Positions 33,175-42,686 are shown, counted from the first letter of the stretch. The stretch is DNA of 51,903 bases from Candidatus Eremiobacterota bacterium (GCA_031082125.1 JAVHLM010000041.1:1-51903), one strand, 5' to 3'. Translations and numbers: made by a program. The notes: generated by a model from the sequence alone, not told the origin.

Positions 33175-34279
33175 GGGCCACCTCCCCGCGGCTGCCCTTC
33201 GCCGTTCCATTCACCCTTCCCCGGCCCCTTCCCTGCATTACGAGGGCCTCCAAAAAGCTCGATGCCTCGGTGAAGACAAGGGACACCTCGCTCCAGCAGG
33301 GCCTCAGGCACCCCGGGCACGCGGCTATGGTCTTCCGGCATGCCTTGAAGTACTCTTCCGACTTGAAAAGCTCAAGGACCTCGTCGCTGTCGGCAGCGAT
33401 TTCCATGGGCTCTTCTTTGTAGCCCTTGAACCGGTGGCAGAGAGAGAAGAAGCCCTCAGGGCTCACGGAGAAGTAAAGCATGCCCGCCAGGCAGCGCCAC
33501 CGGGGCTTCTCGCCGAGGAGGTACCTCCTCGAGCGTTCGAGGAATGCCGTGCTGTTGAAGATGTGCTTCCCCTTCCTTTTCATGGCAATGAGCATCCTGT
33601 AAGTTTCTTTGATGGTCTCGTGGTCGTCGGGCGAGAAGTTGAGGTCCTGCTGAGCCTCGGAGCAGCTCAGGGCCTCGCCGCCGTAATGGTGCACCTCCAG
33701 GGGCACGAAGGAGCAGTAAAAGCCATATTTTTCCGCCAGGCCCACGAAAGCGGGGATCTCGCCGATATTGAGCTTCGAGACGACGGTGTTGATTATCCCC
33801 AGGCCGCCTGTGCGGGCGAAGTGCTTCCCGAAGAAGTCCAGGGACTCGCTGGCCCGCTCCCATGCGTCGTCCCTGTTGCAGATATAGGCCTGCATTTTGG
33901 CGTCGCTCGTGTCAAGTGAGATGGACACGTGGCGCAGGCCCGTGGCGAGGACCTCGTCGAGGAGCTTCCTGTCGGTGATGATGCCGTTGGAGAGGAGCCT
34001 CACCGTGATGCCCTCGTCCATGAAGGCCTTGATTATCATGGGGAGGTCATCGCGCATGAAAGGCTCGCCGCCGCCCAGGGAGATGAACGAGACGCCCAGG
34101 GAGCCGAAGTTTCTGGCCATCTTCCTGATGCGCTCGAGGGGAAGCTCCAGAGAGCGCTTCGCCGTCTTCCAGAGGCCGCACATGCGGCATGTGAGGTTGC
34201 AGCGGTGCGTGACGCCATAGTGGACATAGACGGGAGTCCGCTTGAAGAGGAGGGCTTTCGTAAGTGGCACTGGTCTCAT
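33167..34279 (-). CDS. Radical SAM protein with SPASM-like tail
   Basis: 370 aa. The radical SAM site is CNLTCRMC, with GGGEPFMR, SNG and SISLDTS strands. A C-terminal C..C group (CLAGMLYFSV, SLCHRF, CPGCLRPC) suggests an auxiliary cluster. The MRPVPLTKALLFKRTPVYVHY start is slightly reminiscent of HpnH-type enzymes, but this is not firm. ATG 34279 follows the stop of the preceding gene by 2 nt. The long open frame upstream of it is antisense overlap. Substrate unknown. Confidence 0.8.
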   Translation of the reverse strand: MRPVPLTKALLFKRTPVYVHYGVTHRCNLTCRMCGLWKTAKRSLELPLERIRKMARNFGSLGVSFISLGGGEPFMRDDLPMIIKAFMDEGITVRLLSNGIITDRKLLDEVLATGLRHVSISLDTSDAKMQAYICNRDDAWERASESLDFFGKHFARTGGLGIINTVVSKLNIGEIPAFVGLAEKYGFYCSFVPLEVHHYGGEALSCSEAQQDLNFSPDDHETIKETYRMLIAMKRKGKHIFNSTAFLERSRRYLLGEKPRWRCLAGMLYFSVSPEGFFSLCHRFKGYKEEPMEIAADSDEVLELFKSEEYFKACRKTIAACPGCLRPCWSEVSLVFTEASSFLEALVMQGRGRGRVNGTAKGSRGEVAHG

Positions 34280-34281
34280 CG

Positions 34282-35700
34282 CTACCCCCGGGAGCAGATA
34301 ATGCCCACACCGGCCCTGAGCTTGCGCATGAGGTCCGGGAGGCTTTTCACGTCGCGGAGCTTCTTCATCATCTGCCCCGGCCTGAAGTAGAACTTCTTGT
34401 AGGCAATGTCCACGAGACGGTAAAGCTCCTCCCCCGTCATGAACTCCGTCCACACTTCCGGCACGAAGCCTTCCTCGGGGGAGGTCACGAAGCGCTCCCA
34501 CGACTCCTTTTTAAGGATGCCCCGGGCTATCCCCTCGTCGTAGAGGGCGGTGCCGGGATAGGGAGTGAGGACGCCGAAAAGGCAGTAGTCAGGGTCAAGC
34601 GAGCAGGCGAAGCTGATGGTTTTCATCACGTCCTTCGGCGATTTTTCGTGGGGCGAGCCTATCATGAAATAGGCCACGGTGGTGATCTTCTTTTTCCGGA
34701 GCATGGCGAAGACGGCCCTGATCTCCTCGACGGTGATGCCCTTTCCCAGGGCCTTGAGGCCCTCGTCGGTGCCCGTCTCGACGCCGAGCTGTATCCTTGT
34801 GCAGCCTGCGGCGATGAGGCTGTCTGTGAGCTCCTCGGAGATGAGGTTGATGCGGGCCCTCACGTTCCAGCTTATCCTGATACGGCGCTTCACAATCTCC
34901 GCGCAGAGGTCCAGGGCCCTTTTCCGGTCTACGTTGAAGGTGTCATCGACAAAGTAGATCTCCCTGATGCCCAGCTTCTCGCATTGCTCCATCTCGTCGG
35001 CCACGTCTGCCGCCGAGCGCGCCCTGAAGGTGGAGCGCCCCGGCGTGGAGCAGAAGGTGCAGCGATAAGGGCAGCCGCGGCTTGAGACCAGGCTTGTGGC
35101 CGTCACCTCGTGGCCTATCACGTAGTAGTATTTCCTGTAATCGATCACGTCGCGCCGCGGGTGCGGGAGGCTGTCGAGGTCCTCGATGGCGCGGGGCGGC
35201 CCCGTGTTCACCACTTTCCCGTCGCGTCTGTGGAGGATGCCGGGTATTTTATCCAGGGGCTCTCCCTTTTCATGGGCGGCCACCACGTCGGCAAAGGATT
35301 TCTCTCCCTCGCCGACGACGACACCGTCAACGTCCTTGAAGGTCATGGAGGCTTCGGGAAAGGCCGAGGCGTGGGCTCCTCCCCACCAGACCTTGGCCTC
35401 GGGGAAGTGTGCCTTCACGAGGGCGCTCACCTTGAGCATGTCGATGAGGTTGTGGGTGTGGCCCGAGATGCCGGCGATGTCGGGTTTTTCTTCCTTTATG
35501 CGCTCCTCGATCTTCTCGTATGTGAGGCTGTCGCCCGGGGAGTCGATGATGGTGACCTTGTGGCCCCCGAGGCTTGAAAGGGCGGCCTCGAGGTAGAGGA
35601 GGCCCAGGGGCGGGAGGCTCGCCACTTCCTCGCCCACGCGGTGGGGCACCTCGGAGTAAATCCTGTGATCATTGGGGGGATTGATGAGAAGGATGTTCAT
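34282..35700 (-). CDS. Cobalamin-binding radical SAM protein (BchE-like class)
   Basis: 472 aa from ATG 35700. N-terminal cobalamin-type fold: ILLINPPND, GLLYLEAALSSLGGHKVTIID, DIAGISGHTHN, WWGGAHASAFPEA. Radical SAM motif CPYRCTFC, then VGVETGTDE and LTPYPGTAL in the C-terminal part, as in the large class including BchE and HpnR-type methylases. It is 7 nt downstream of the U32-like gene. A methyl transfer or ring-forming role is likely; substrate unknown. Confidence 0.86.
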   Translation of the reverse strand: MNILLINPPNDHRIYSEVPHRVGEEVASLPPLGLLYLEAALSSLGGHKVTIIDSPGDSLTYEKIEERIKEEKPDIAGISGHTHNLIDMLKVSALVKAHFPEAKVWWGGAHASAFPEASMTFKDVDGVVVGEGEKSFADVVAAHEKGEPLDKIPGILHRRDGKVVNTGPPRAIEDLDSLPHPRRDVIDYRKYYYVIGHEVTATSLVSSRGCPYRCTFCSTPGRSTFRARSAADVADEMEQCEKLGIREIYFVDDTFNVDRKRALDLCAEIVKRRIRISWNVRARINLISEELTDSLIAAGCTRIQLGVETGTDEGLKALGKGITVEEIRAVFAMLRKKKITTVAYFMIGSPHEKSPKDVMKTISFACSLDPDYCLFGVLTPYPGTALYDEGIARGILKKESWERFVTSPEEGFVPEVWTEFMTGEELYRLVDIAYKKFYFRPGQMMKKLRDVKSLPDLMRKLRAGVGIICSRG

Positions 35701-35707
35701 CGATGCC

Positions 35708-36493
35708 TCACAGGGGGATCTCGGGCTCATGGACGAGCCTGTCGATGGAGAGCTTCTCGAGCTCCCCGGGGAGCTTCTCGTTCACGAAGAACTGGGAGTT
35801 CCCCGCGAGGGTCACCGTGACGGGCATGTCCTTGTGGGAGAGGCTGAAGTGGAGCTTCTGGCATTCCCTCCCGCAGGGAAAGATGGCCCTCAGGGACTCG
35901 GTGCGGTTCGTGCAGGAGTTCGACAGGCACAGGCGCGTCGTGGTGATATAGCCGTAAGGATAGTAAATCGATGCCGGCAGCTCGTTTTCCCGCTCGATGC
36001 CGTGGAGGAGGTTGTCAAGCTCGATGCGCCGGAAGCCCATCTTCTTGAGAAACTCCACCGTGACGGGCACGTCGGAGGTGGAGCGGCGGAAGTGATCCAC
36101 CATCGTGGCGGGGACCTTGTCCAGGATCCTCAGGATCTGGGGCCCCCTCTTCTGCTTCGAGAGGAGTCTCCCCAGAAGGTACGGGTGCTTTGTGCCGAGG
36201 CTCCTGAGCTTTCTTAAGAATCCCCAGTCATTGATGACTATCTCGAAATCACCCAGGAGCCCCTCGAGAGCCTCGGCGAGGGCCACCCACCGGGGGAACT
36301 GCTCCTCCGTGAGGTAGGGCGTCACGAGGGTGAAGGCCATGGAGGCCTTCCCTGCGTGGTCCACGGCCTCCTTGAGAGCGTCTTTGGAGGGGATGAGGCG
36401 GTCGCAGAATTCCTGGCCGAAATAGAGCCTCCCGTACCCGTTTTTTGCGAGGGCGAGGCTCTCCGGCCTCACAACAAACACCGCTTTTTCCAT
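35708..36493 (-). CDS. U32-like Fe-S protein, small partner
   Basis: 261 aa. Barrel-like protein containing Cys at NSCTN, RLCLSN and FPCGRECQKLHF, the spacing expected for a [4Fe-4S] site. It resembles the smaller partner (UbiV-like) of paired U32-family proteins, with the large U32 gene immediately upstream and joined by a 1-nt TAATG overlap. UbiU/UbiV pairs hydroxylate ubiquinone without oxygen, taking the oxygen from prephenate. Whether this one does so is inference. Start ATG 36493. Confidence 0.6.
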   Translation of the reverse strand: MEKAVFVVRPESLALAKNGYGRLYFGQEFCDRLIPSKDALKEAVDHAGKASMAFTLVTPYLTEEQFPRWVALAEALEGLLGDFEIVINDWGFLRKLRSLGTKHPYLLGRLLSKQKRGPQILRILDKVPATMVDHFRRSTSDVPVTVEFLKKMGFRRIELDNLLHGIERENELPASIYYPYGYITTTRLCLSNSCTNRTESLRAIFPCGRECQKLHFSLSHKDMPVTVTLAGNSQFFVNEKLPGELEKLSIDRLVHEPEIPL

Positions 36494-37596
36494 TACGTCG
36501 TCACCTTCTCCCTTTGTGAGCCCGTCCTGGGGTAGTAGCACCAGTCAAGGCAGTTTGAGCCGATGACTTTTCTGTAATGCTCGCGGCAGAACTTCTCGTA
36601 ATCTCCCTGTGACGGCCTTTTCTCCACCAGGTGATCCAGGCAGCCCCTCAGGAACCTCACATCGCGCTCCTTTTTCCAGAGCGGGTTTTCACGGCCCACG
36701 ATCTTCACCGACACGACGCCGGCACGGTGGAAGCGGTACAGGTCGCAGGCACCGCAGGGATCAAGGCCCGAGTAAACGTTGAAGGTGGACTCGAGCCACT
36801 TTATCGCCGCCTCTTCCTCCTCCTTATTCCCGCTTCCCTTCGCTATCGCAATGTCGTAGTTGAGAAGGCACGCCGAGTCGGGGCTTCCCCCCAGGGCCCT
36901 TGTAAACTTTACGGCCATCTGCGGCGTAAGGGCACGGAGTGACTTGAAAAAAGCCTGATCGATGCCGAACTTCTTGGGGAGCTGCCAGCTCCCCTTGTGG
37001 AGAATCTCGTTTGTGCCATGCTGGTAAGTGCAGAAGCCGTCGATGTTCTTGCATCCCGCGTTGAAGATGAAGGCTTCCACCTCCATGAAGTCGATTGTCT
37101 TCGCAAGGTGCACGATCTCGTCGGCGGTATGGTGGCGTGGAAGCACGATGCGCTCGGCCCCGAACTCCTCGTGGTAGAAGCGGGCCGTCTCGCTGTTGAA
37201 AGTCGTCCCCCCCGTGGAGATATGGATCTCCGTGGGCCACTTCATCTCCTTCAGGGTGAGCAGGAGCCCCAGGTCGGCAACGATGAGGGCGTCAAGGGGA
37301 ACAGCCCTTATACGGTCCAGATGCTCGAGGAGCTGCTCATACTGGGGCTTCGTGTAAAGGGCGTTAAGGGCGAGGAAGACGCGGGCCTTGTGCTCATGGG
37401 CTATCCTCACCACCTCTTCCAGGTCTTCATAGCTTTCTATGTTTGACGATGACCATTCCCTCCTGTTGATGGAGGCGATGTTGGTGTACTTCTTTCTCCA
37501 GTCCGACGCAAGGACGCCCACGTAGAGCTCTTCGGCCCCGGCCTCGATGAGAGGGAGAATCTCAGCGGGACCCCGGGCAGGCGAAAGGATCTTCAT
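36493..37596 (-). CDS. U32 peptidase-family protein
   Basis: 367 aa. U32 signature: ILSPARGPAEILPLIEAGAEELYVGV at the start, ALNALYTKPQ, and DALIVADLGLLLTLKE. Cys residues NAGCKNIDGFC, SACLLNY, CGACDLYRF and NCLDWCY form possible Fe-S ligands. U32 proteins include UbiU, TrhP and RlhA, acting in hydroxylation of quinones, tRNA or rRNA. Paired with the next small gene, which argues for a UbiU/UbiV-like job. The context points to a small-molecule substrate. Overlaps the Tes-like gene by 4 nt. Confidence 0.82.
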   Translation of the reverse strand: MKILSPARGPAEILPLIEAGAEELYVGVLASDWRKKYTNIASINRREWSSSNIESYEDLEEVVRIAHEHKARVFLALNALYTKPQYEQLLEHLDRIRAVPLDALIVADLGLLLTLKEMKWPTEIHISTGGTTFNSETARFYHEEFGAERIVLPRHHTADEIVHLAKTIDFMEVEAFIFNAGCKNIDGFCTYQHGTNEILHKGSWQLPKKFGIDQAFFKSLRALTPQMAVKFTRALGGSPDSACLLNYDIAIAKGSGNKEEEEAAIKWLESTFNVYSGLDPCGACDLYRFHRAGVVSVKIVGRENPLWKKERDVRFLRGCLDHLVEKRPSQGDYEKFCREHYRKVIGSNCLDWCYYPRTGSQREKVTT

Positions 37597-38942
37597 GCTT
37601 TTCCCTCCTTCTCAAGTGCCTCTTGGTACCAGATTTTCTCGCGCTTGATGTTGGCCCTTGAACCCGACTCCTCATAGCCCACGTCGATTGAGAGCTCGCC
37701 CTTGCCGCAGTGCTCGGCGATTGCCTTGTCGAAGATATAGGGATCGCAGGCGGTGATGAACCCCAGGATGAGAACCTTCGTGGGGAGCTTGGAGAGATCG
37801 AAGCCCACCAAGAGGCGTATCTTGAGGATCAGAAACTCCAGGAAGAGCCCTATGGAGTGGCTGTTGAGCATTGAAAGGCCCAGGCCGAGAAACCAGAAGA
37901 GCCTCCCGAGACCGTTGCTCCTGGGGATCCCGGCAAGCCTGTCAAGGTGCTTTTCCACCCTGTCCCAGTTGAACATCTTCTCGATGGGGAGGTAGCCCTT
38001 TTTAGTTCTCACCAGGATATAATGCTGGACGTAGAGGCACTTTCTGACACCCATCAGCGAGAGGAGGGCGAAGTAGAGCTTCTGGAACTGGAAGACCCCC
38101 TTCCTGGTGATGAGACCTCCTGACTTTTCTTCCACTATATCAATGACCTCGTCAGGCGTGAGGCAGTGGTCATGGGCTGTCTCGCGGGCATAGCCCAGGG
38201 AGCGGAGCCCCAGGAAGAAGAGCTCCCGCACGTAGGGCTTGTCCCGGAAGAAGTCCAGCATTTTCTTGATCTCATCTTCATTCACCTTCGGCACCACCAC
38301 CATGACGAGATCGGTGGCAAGGTTGTATTTCTGGAGGTTATCCAGGACTTTCAGCTTGTTCTCCGTGAGCTTCGCTCCCCTGATCTTCATGTAGGCCTCG
38401 TCGGAGAAGCCGTCCATCTGCAGGTGGACCTCGTCGCAGCCGGCCTCGGAGAGCATTTTGCAGTAGCTCTCATCGGCAAGCTTGATGCCGTTGGTATGGA
38501 GGGCCGCGATATGACCCCTTTTTTTGATGGCCTTGATGATGTCGGGGAGATCGTCGCGCACAGTGGGCTCAGCCGAGATAAGGTCGATTTTGAGCTTCCG
38601 CTTCTGGTCCATGAATTTCTCGAGGTCCTCGAGAGAATACTCCGAACGCTCGTTCATGTTGGCGCTTGCAAGGCAGATAGGGCATTTCAGGTTACAGCGC
38701 TCGGTGAGGCGCACGAGAAAATCCCTCTGGGGCAGGCGCTCCTTCATCACGGAGAAATAGTAGCGGTCAAGCTCCCCATGGTACCAGGGATGGGCCGAGA
38801 GCTTCACCTCCGTCATGCCGTGGGAAGGGCACCTCTTGACGAGGAATACCCCTTCATCTCTTGATACCAGAGTAGCCGGTACTTCATCGATGCAGGTGGG
38901 GCACACGCTCTGTGTCTCCCTGAGCACGGTATCATTTCCCAT
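37593..38942 (-). CDS. COG1964-type radical SAM protein (Tes-like)
   Basis: 449 aa. An N-terminal Cys-rich site (C14, C17, C38, with HG after it; SVCPTCIDEVPATLV, VKRCPSHG) precedes the radical SAM motif CNLKCPIC (C83, C87, C90). Both the N-terminal motif and the order are characteristic of the COG1964 group that includes tetraether-lipid synthase Tes. GGEP reads SAEP. The C-terminal half has a hydrophobic region (FWFLGLGLSMLN) that could contact lipid. A role in joining or altering lipid chains is plausible but distant; orthology to Tes is not shown. 13 nt from the aminotransferase gene. Confidence 0.75.
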   Translation of the reverse strand: MGNDTVLRETQSVCPTCIDEVPATLVSRDEGVFLVKRCPSHGMTEVKLSAHPWYHGELDRYYFSVMKERLPQRDFLVRLTERCNLKCPICLASANMNERSEYSLEDLEKFMDQKRKLKIDLISAEPTVRDDLPDIIKAIKKRGHIAALHTNGIKLADESYCKMLSEAGCDEVHLQMDGFSDEAYMKIRGAKLTENKLKVLDNLQKYNLATDLVMVVVPKVNEDEIKKMLDFFRDKPYVRELFFLGLRSLGYARETAHDHCLTPDEVIDIVEEKSGGLITRKGVFQFQKLYFALLSLMGVRKCLYVQHYILVRTKKGYLPIEKMFNWDRVEKHLDRLAGIPRSNGLGRLFWFLGLGLSMLNSHSIGLFLEFLILKIRLLVGFDLSKLPTKVLILGFITACDPYIFDKAIAEHCGKGELSIDVGYEESGSRANIKREKIWYQEALEKEGKA

Positions 38943-38955
38943 AGTGAGCTCCTTC

Positions 38956-40188
38956 TCAGGCCTTTATCTTTCCATGGGCGGCTTTCAGGCTTTTCGCGAT
39001 ATGATCGATAATTCCTTCGGTCATCGAGGGATAGAGGGGAAGGTGAAGCTGCCTCGTGGCGGCTCCCTCGGCCACAGGGCACTCGCGCCTGAAGGAGGAA
39101 AGCTCCGGGAGCAGGAAACAGGCCTTGAGATACCCGGGCGACGTGTCCACGCCGAGCTTGAGGAGCTCGGCAGCAAGCGCCCCCCTGTTTTCGCACTTGA
39201 TGACAAAGCTCAGGAAGATATGGAAAGCCTTTTCAGGGATGACGGGAAGGGTGATTCCCCCGAGATCCCCGAGCTTCTCGATGAGGAGCTTCCCCCACCT
39301 GTGGCGCGCCTCGTTCTTCCTGTCAAGATCTTTGAGCTGCGAGAGGCCGAGCCTCCCCTGGAGGTCCGAGCACAGGAGCTTTTCAATTGAAGGCTTCTCC
39401 ATCGAGACATGCTCTTCAAAGGCTTCATGGAGCGGGTCTTTTCCTCCCTTTGCAAAGAGCCTCAGGAAGGGATAAAGGGTGAGGCTGAAGATGAAGGGCT
39501 CGGTGCCGCATTTGAAAGCCATCGCCTTGATAAGGGGGGCGAGCATTTTCGCTCCTGGCGACCTTGCGGCCAGGGAGGCCCTGAGCTTCTCCGCAAGGCC
39601 CGGGTCGGAGGTGGCTATCATGCCTCCTCCCATGGTGGTGAAGTTCTTGGTGAGGGAAAAGCTGAAATAGCTCGCGTCGCCCAGTGAGCCCACGGTTTTC
39701 TCGCCGTAGCGGGCACCGCAGCCCTGGGCGCAGTCCTCGATGACCTTGAGGCCAGAGGACCTTGCCTTTTCGAGGAGGGTGTCCATGGGACAGGGGCAGC
39801 CGTAGAGGTGGGTGGGAACTATTGCCGAGGCCTCCCTGAGGGCTTCATCAGGGATGGCTTCTGGATTCATGTTGAACGTGCGGTCATCAACATCGACGAA
39901 ACAGGGTACAAGGCCGCAGGCCCTCGCCATGGCAGGCACCGAGGCATGGGTCCATGCGGGGATGATGATCTTTGACCCCTCGGGGAGCCCCATGCTCTTT
40001 ATGATGAGAAAAAGCCCCAGGCGCGCCGAGGGCACGAAAAAGGCGTGCTTTGCGCCGATGTAGGTCGCAAAGGCTTTTTCAAGCTCCTCTATGGGCCCCA
40101 TGGTATGCCCCGCCGAGGGGAGCCCCGAGAGCATCATGAAAAGCTCGCCGGTGGAAAGGGCCAGGGAAAACCTGGGAATCACCGCCAT
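38956..40188 (-). CDS. DegT/DnrJ/EryC1 aminotransferase
   Basis: 410 aa. A PLP enzyme of the sugar-aminotransferase fold: AFFVPSARLGLFLI, VFVDVDDRTFNMNPE-like block (FVDVDDRTFN), EDCAQGCGARYG, and the PLP lysine in FSFSLTKNFTTMGGGMI. Members transaminate keto sugars or cyclitols. A long insertion (about residues 215-260) is atypical. The start ATG 40188 lies 11 nt after the oxidoreductase gene. An amino sugar or amino-alcohol headgroup may be a product of this cluster. Confidence 0.88.
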   Translation of the reverse strand: MAVIPRFSLALSTGELFMMLSGLPSAGHTMGPIEELEKAFATYIGAKHAFFVPSARLGLFLIIKSMGLPEGSKIIIPAWTHASVPAMARACGLVPCFVDVDDRTFNMNPEAIPDEALREASAIVPTHLYGCPCPMDTLLEKARSSGLKVIEDCAQGCGARYGEKTVGSLGDASYFSFSLTKNFTTMGGGMIATSDPGLAEKLRASLAARSPGAKMLAPLIKAMAFKCGTEPFIFSLTLYPFLRLFAKGGKDPLHEAFEEHVSMEKPSIEKLLCSDLQGRLGLSQLKDLDRKNEARHRWGKLLIEKLGDLGGITLPVIPEKAFHIFLSFVIKCENRGALAAELLKLGVDTSPGYLKACFLLPELSSFRRECPVAEGAATRQLHLPLYPSMTEGIIDHIAKSLKAAHGKIKA

Positions 40189-40199
40189 AGGCTTCTCCT

Positions 40200-41528
40200 T
40201 TACGGTTTTTTCTCACCGAGGAACCTGTCGGTGACCTCGAAGACATTCTCGATGGAATGATCCATGTTATTATACCAGAAAAGCCCTGTTCTTCCAAAAA
40301 GGGTGAGGTTTTTAAAGGGGGCCAGAGTTTCCTTTGCTTTTGCCAGGTGCTCCTGGTAGTCAACGCGGTACACGGGGTAAGCGGCGGGAATGGGCTCTAT
40401 ATGCACAGCCTGGACCTCATCGCGACTGCCGATCATCTTCACCTTCACAAGGTCCGAAATGACGCGGTCTTTGAACTTTTCAGGGTCTCTCCAGACCTCG
40501 TTTCCCTCGCTCGCCGTGACCTCGACACAGAGCCCTCCCTTCCCCCGGGGCGCCGTGTCAGGCGAGAAGAGGAGGGGATCGGTGACCCTTGAGAAGATGA
40601 TGTCCTTGGCGCCGAAATAGCACCACTGGAAGCGGTAGCGCGGGAGCTTCCGGAGCTCCACGTTGTAGAGCATGAGGGAGAGGTACGAAAGGCTCAGGCC
40701 TTCAAGGCCCAGGAGCCCGTAAAGATCGTCAAGCCTTCCCGACCAGAAGAGGGTGTCCACTTCAAAATCCGAGCCTGCGGCCGTGACGGAGGTGACCGTT
40801 CCCCCCTCGCGTGTGATCTTGACCGGCGCTGCCGAGAGATGGACCTCGCCTCCCTTTGCCCTGATTTTCTCCCTCAGGTTGTCGCAGAAAACCTGGCACC
40901 CTTTCCTGGGATAGATGAACTTGGTCTTTTCAGGAAGAGGCAGGAGCATCGTGCGCAGGATCAGGAAAAGGCTTCCCGTGGTGATTTTCTTGCTGATGGT
41001 GGCCCGCTCCACGCCTATCTTGGCCCAGTCGGCATGGGTCTCATGGCCTGCGATACCTATGAATTTCTGTGTGTAGTCACGGAAGAAGGTGCTATAGAGA
41101 GTTTTTCCATATTTCCTGAGAACATAGTCCTCGAAGCTCTGCTCCTCGCCCGGGGGATGGGCGGCAAACTCCTTGGCAAAGATGTCGATAAAGGCCTGCA
41201 CCGCCACGAGGGGAGGAAGGAGAAACACGCTCTTGAGCCTCAGGGGCCAGAGATGGTACTGGCTGAGAAAGTGCACGCCCGAGCGGCGGTCTATGGTCAG
41301 GTAGTCGTCGTCCAGCGTGTCGGTGATGAAGCGCAGAACCCGGTCATTGGTCGTGAAAAAGCGGTGGGGGCCGATATCGAAGATGAAGTCGCCGTAGGTG
41401 AAGGTCCGCGCCAGTCCCCCCGTGTCCCTCTCCTTCTCGAGGATCACCACGGGGAAGCCCGCCTCGGCAAGTATGTGCCCGCAGGAGAGCCCCGCCACGC
41501 CGCCGCCTACTATCACTATCTTTTTCAT
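40200..41528 (-). CDS. FAD-dependent oxidoreductase (amine-oxidase/UGM fold)
   Basis: 442 aa. A dinucleotide-binding start (KIVIVGGGVAGLSCGHILAE), then RDTGGLARTF and FDIGPHRFF, which are typical of protoporphyrinogen-oxidase/phytoene-desaturase-like and UDP-galactopyranose-mutase-like FAD proteins. The C-terminal LTLFGRTGLFWYNNMDHSIENV resembles the mutase-like branch. Substrate unknown; together with DegT and the flippase it could belong to sugar-lipid formation. Starts 36 nt after the flippase-like gene. Confidence 0.85.
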   Translation of the reverse strand: MKKIVIVGGGVAGLSCGHILAEAGFPVVILEKERDTGGLARTFTYGDFIFDIGPHRFFTTNDRVLRFITDTLDDDYLTIDRRSGVHFLSQYHLWPLRLKSVFLLPPLVAVQAFIDIFAKEFAAHPPGEEQSFEDYVLRKYGKTLYSTFFRDYTQKFIGIAGHETHADWAKIGVERATISKKITTGSLFLILRTMLLPLPEKTKFIYPRKGCQVFCDNLREKIRAKGGEVHLSAAPVKITREGGTVTSVTAAGSDFEVDTLFWSGRLDDLYGLLGLEGLSLSYLSLMLYNVELRKLPRYRFQWCYFGAKDIIFSRVTDPLLFSPDTAPRGKGGLCVEVTASEGNEVWRDPEKFKDRVISDLVKVKMIGSRDEVQAVHIEPIPAAYPVYRVDYQEHLAKAKETLAPFKNLTLFGRTGLFWYNNMDHSIENVFEVTDRFLGEKKP

Positions 41529-41564
41529 AGTCTTTTCATCTTCTTTCCTGGCATCTTTTGGGGA

Positions 41565-42569
41565 TCAAGAGAGGGCTGCCTGTTCCTTCTGCGGTTCTTC
41601 GTCGATCTCTGCCAGGGGGGGAGGGCACTCCTTGGCGCCGTGGCATGCAATGGTTCCGTGGAAGTAATAGGCTGCCCCAATCATGGCGGAAGCGAACTTC
41701 CCTGCATAGCTTAAAATCGAAAGGGAGAAGATCCCTTCCAATGGAACGTCAAGCGGCCTGAACACGGCGAGGAAGCAGGCTTCCTGGACGCCGATGCCGG
41801 CGATGGAGATGGGGATCTGCGAGATGATGAGGATGAAAGGCACGGTGAAGTAATAGACCTGGAGAGGAACGGTGAGGGAAAGGGACTGGGCGAGGAGCTG
41901 GAAGTACCAGATAATGAGGAGGGGCTGGGGCAGGGTGATGATAAGAGCCTCTATGACGAGCCTCAGATTTTTCCTGAAATGGGGGCCGATGCGCTCCAGG
42001 CTCTCCACGATGCTTTTCAGGGCTTCAAAGCGCTTGAGCTTCCCTACAAGGCCGAAGGCGCCGAACATGACACATGAGCCAAGAATCCCGGCTCCTCCCA
42101 CGATGGCGAGGATCGAGGGGAACTGCGTGTGCCTGAAATTCTCGTAGTCGATGGCAAGTCCCACCGACGCCATCAGGAGCAAGGCCATGAAGCCTGTCCA
42201 ACGCTCCAGGACCACCGATATGAAGGAGGCCACGTATTCCTTGTTGTCCTTCGAGAGGTCCAATGTCCGCTTGATCTCCCCTGCGCCTGCAGGGAGGAAC
42301 GTGTTGATGAAGGCACCCACCATGTAGATGCGGAAAGCTTTCCTGAAGCTCACCGTGATTCCCAGGGAGTGGGCGATCATCTGCCACTTGTAGACGTTCA
42401 TGACATTTCCTGCCATGAAGATGACGAGAGCCAAGAGGACATAGGAAATTTTAGCATGAACGAGGAGCTTTATCCATTCGGTGTTCTTGAACTGCGAGAT
42501 GATGAGCCACAGGAGGCCTATGCTGATGGCTATTTCTAGAACCTTGCGCCATTTCTTCAAGTTTTCCAT
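41565..42569 (-). CDS. LPG_synthase_TM flippase-like membrane protein
   Basis: 334 aa, about eight membrane helices (ISIGLLWLIISQF, VLLALVIFMAGNVMN, and so on). The pattern FINTFLPAGAGEIKRTLDL and ISIAGIGVQEACFL marks the LPG synthase TM/UPF0104 family, which includes flippases and proteins in glycolipid assembly. Start is uncertain: ATG 42569 lacks a clear ribosome site; an in-frame ATG at 42680 would add 37 residues. Its presence indicates that the cluster product is membrane-linked. Confidence 0.78.
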   Translation of the reverse strand: MENLKKWRKVLEIAISIGLLWLIISQFKNTEWIKLLVHAKISYVLLALVIFMAGNVMNVYKWQMIAHSLGITVSFRKAFRIYMVGAFINTFLPAGAGEIKRTLDLSKDNKEYVASFISVVLERWTGFMALLLMASVGLAIDYENFRHTQFPSILAIVGGAGILGSCVMFGAFGLVGKLKRFEALKSIVESLERIGPHFRKNLRLVIEALIITLPQPLLIIWYFQLLAQSLSLTVPLQVYYFTVPFILIISQIPISIAGIGVQEACFLAVFRPLDVPLEGIFSLSILSYAGKFASAMIGAAYYFHGTIACHGAKECPPPLAEIDEEPQKEQAALS

Positions 42570-42686
42570 GGGGATGATGTCGGCCTTCTGTCCTGATACT
42601 CTTACTGTATATTCAGATATACTTAACCACGACAAATGTTTCTCCTTCAGAAGGGACAGGAAATGGGAAAAATTCCCCACCTGCCT

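Noticed and set aside
32299-33273. 324-codon open frame on the plus strand
   Set aside because: Antisense to the cobalamin radical SAM gene with clear family motifs; no start signal.
34264-35085. 273-codon open frame on the plus strand
   Set aside because: Antisense to the second cobalamin radical SAM gene; no family features.
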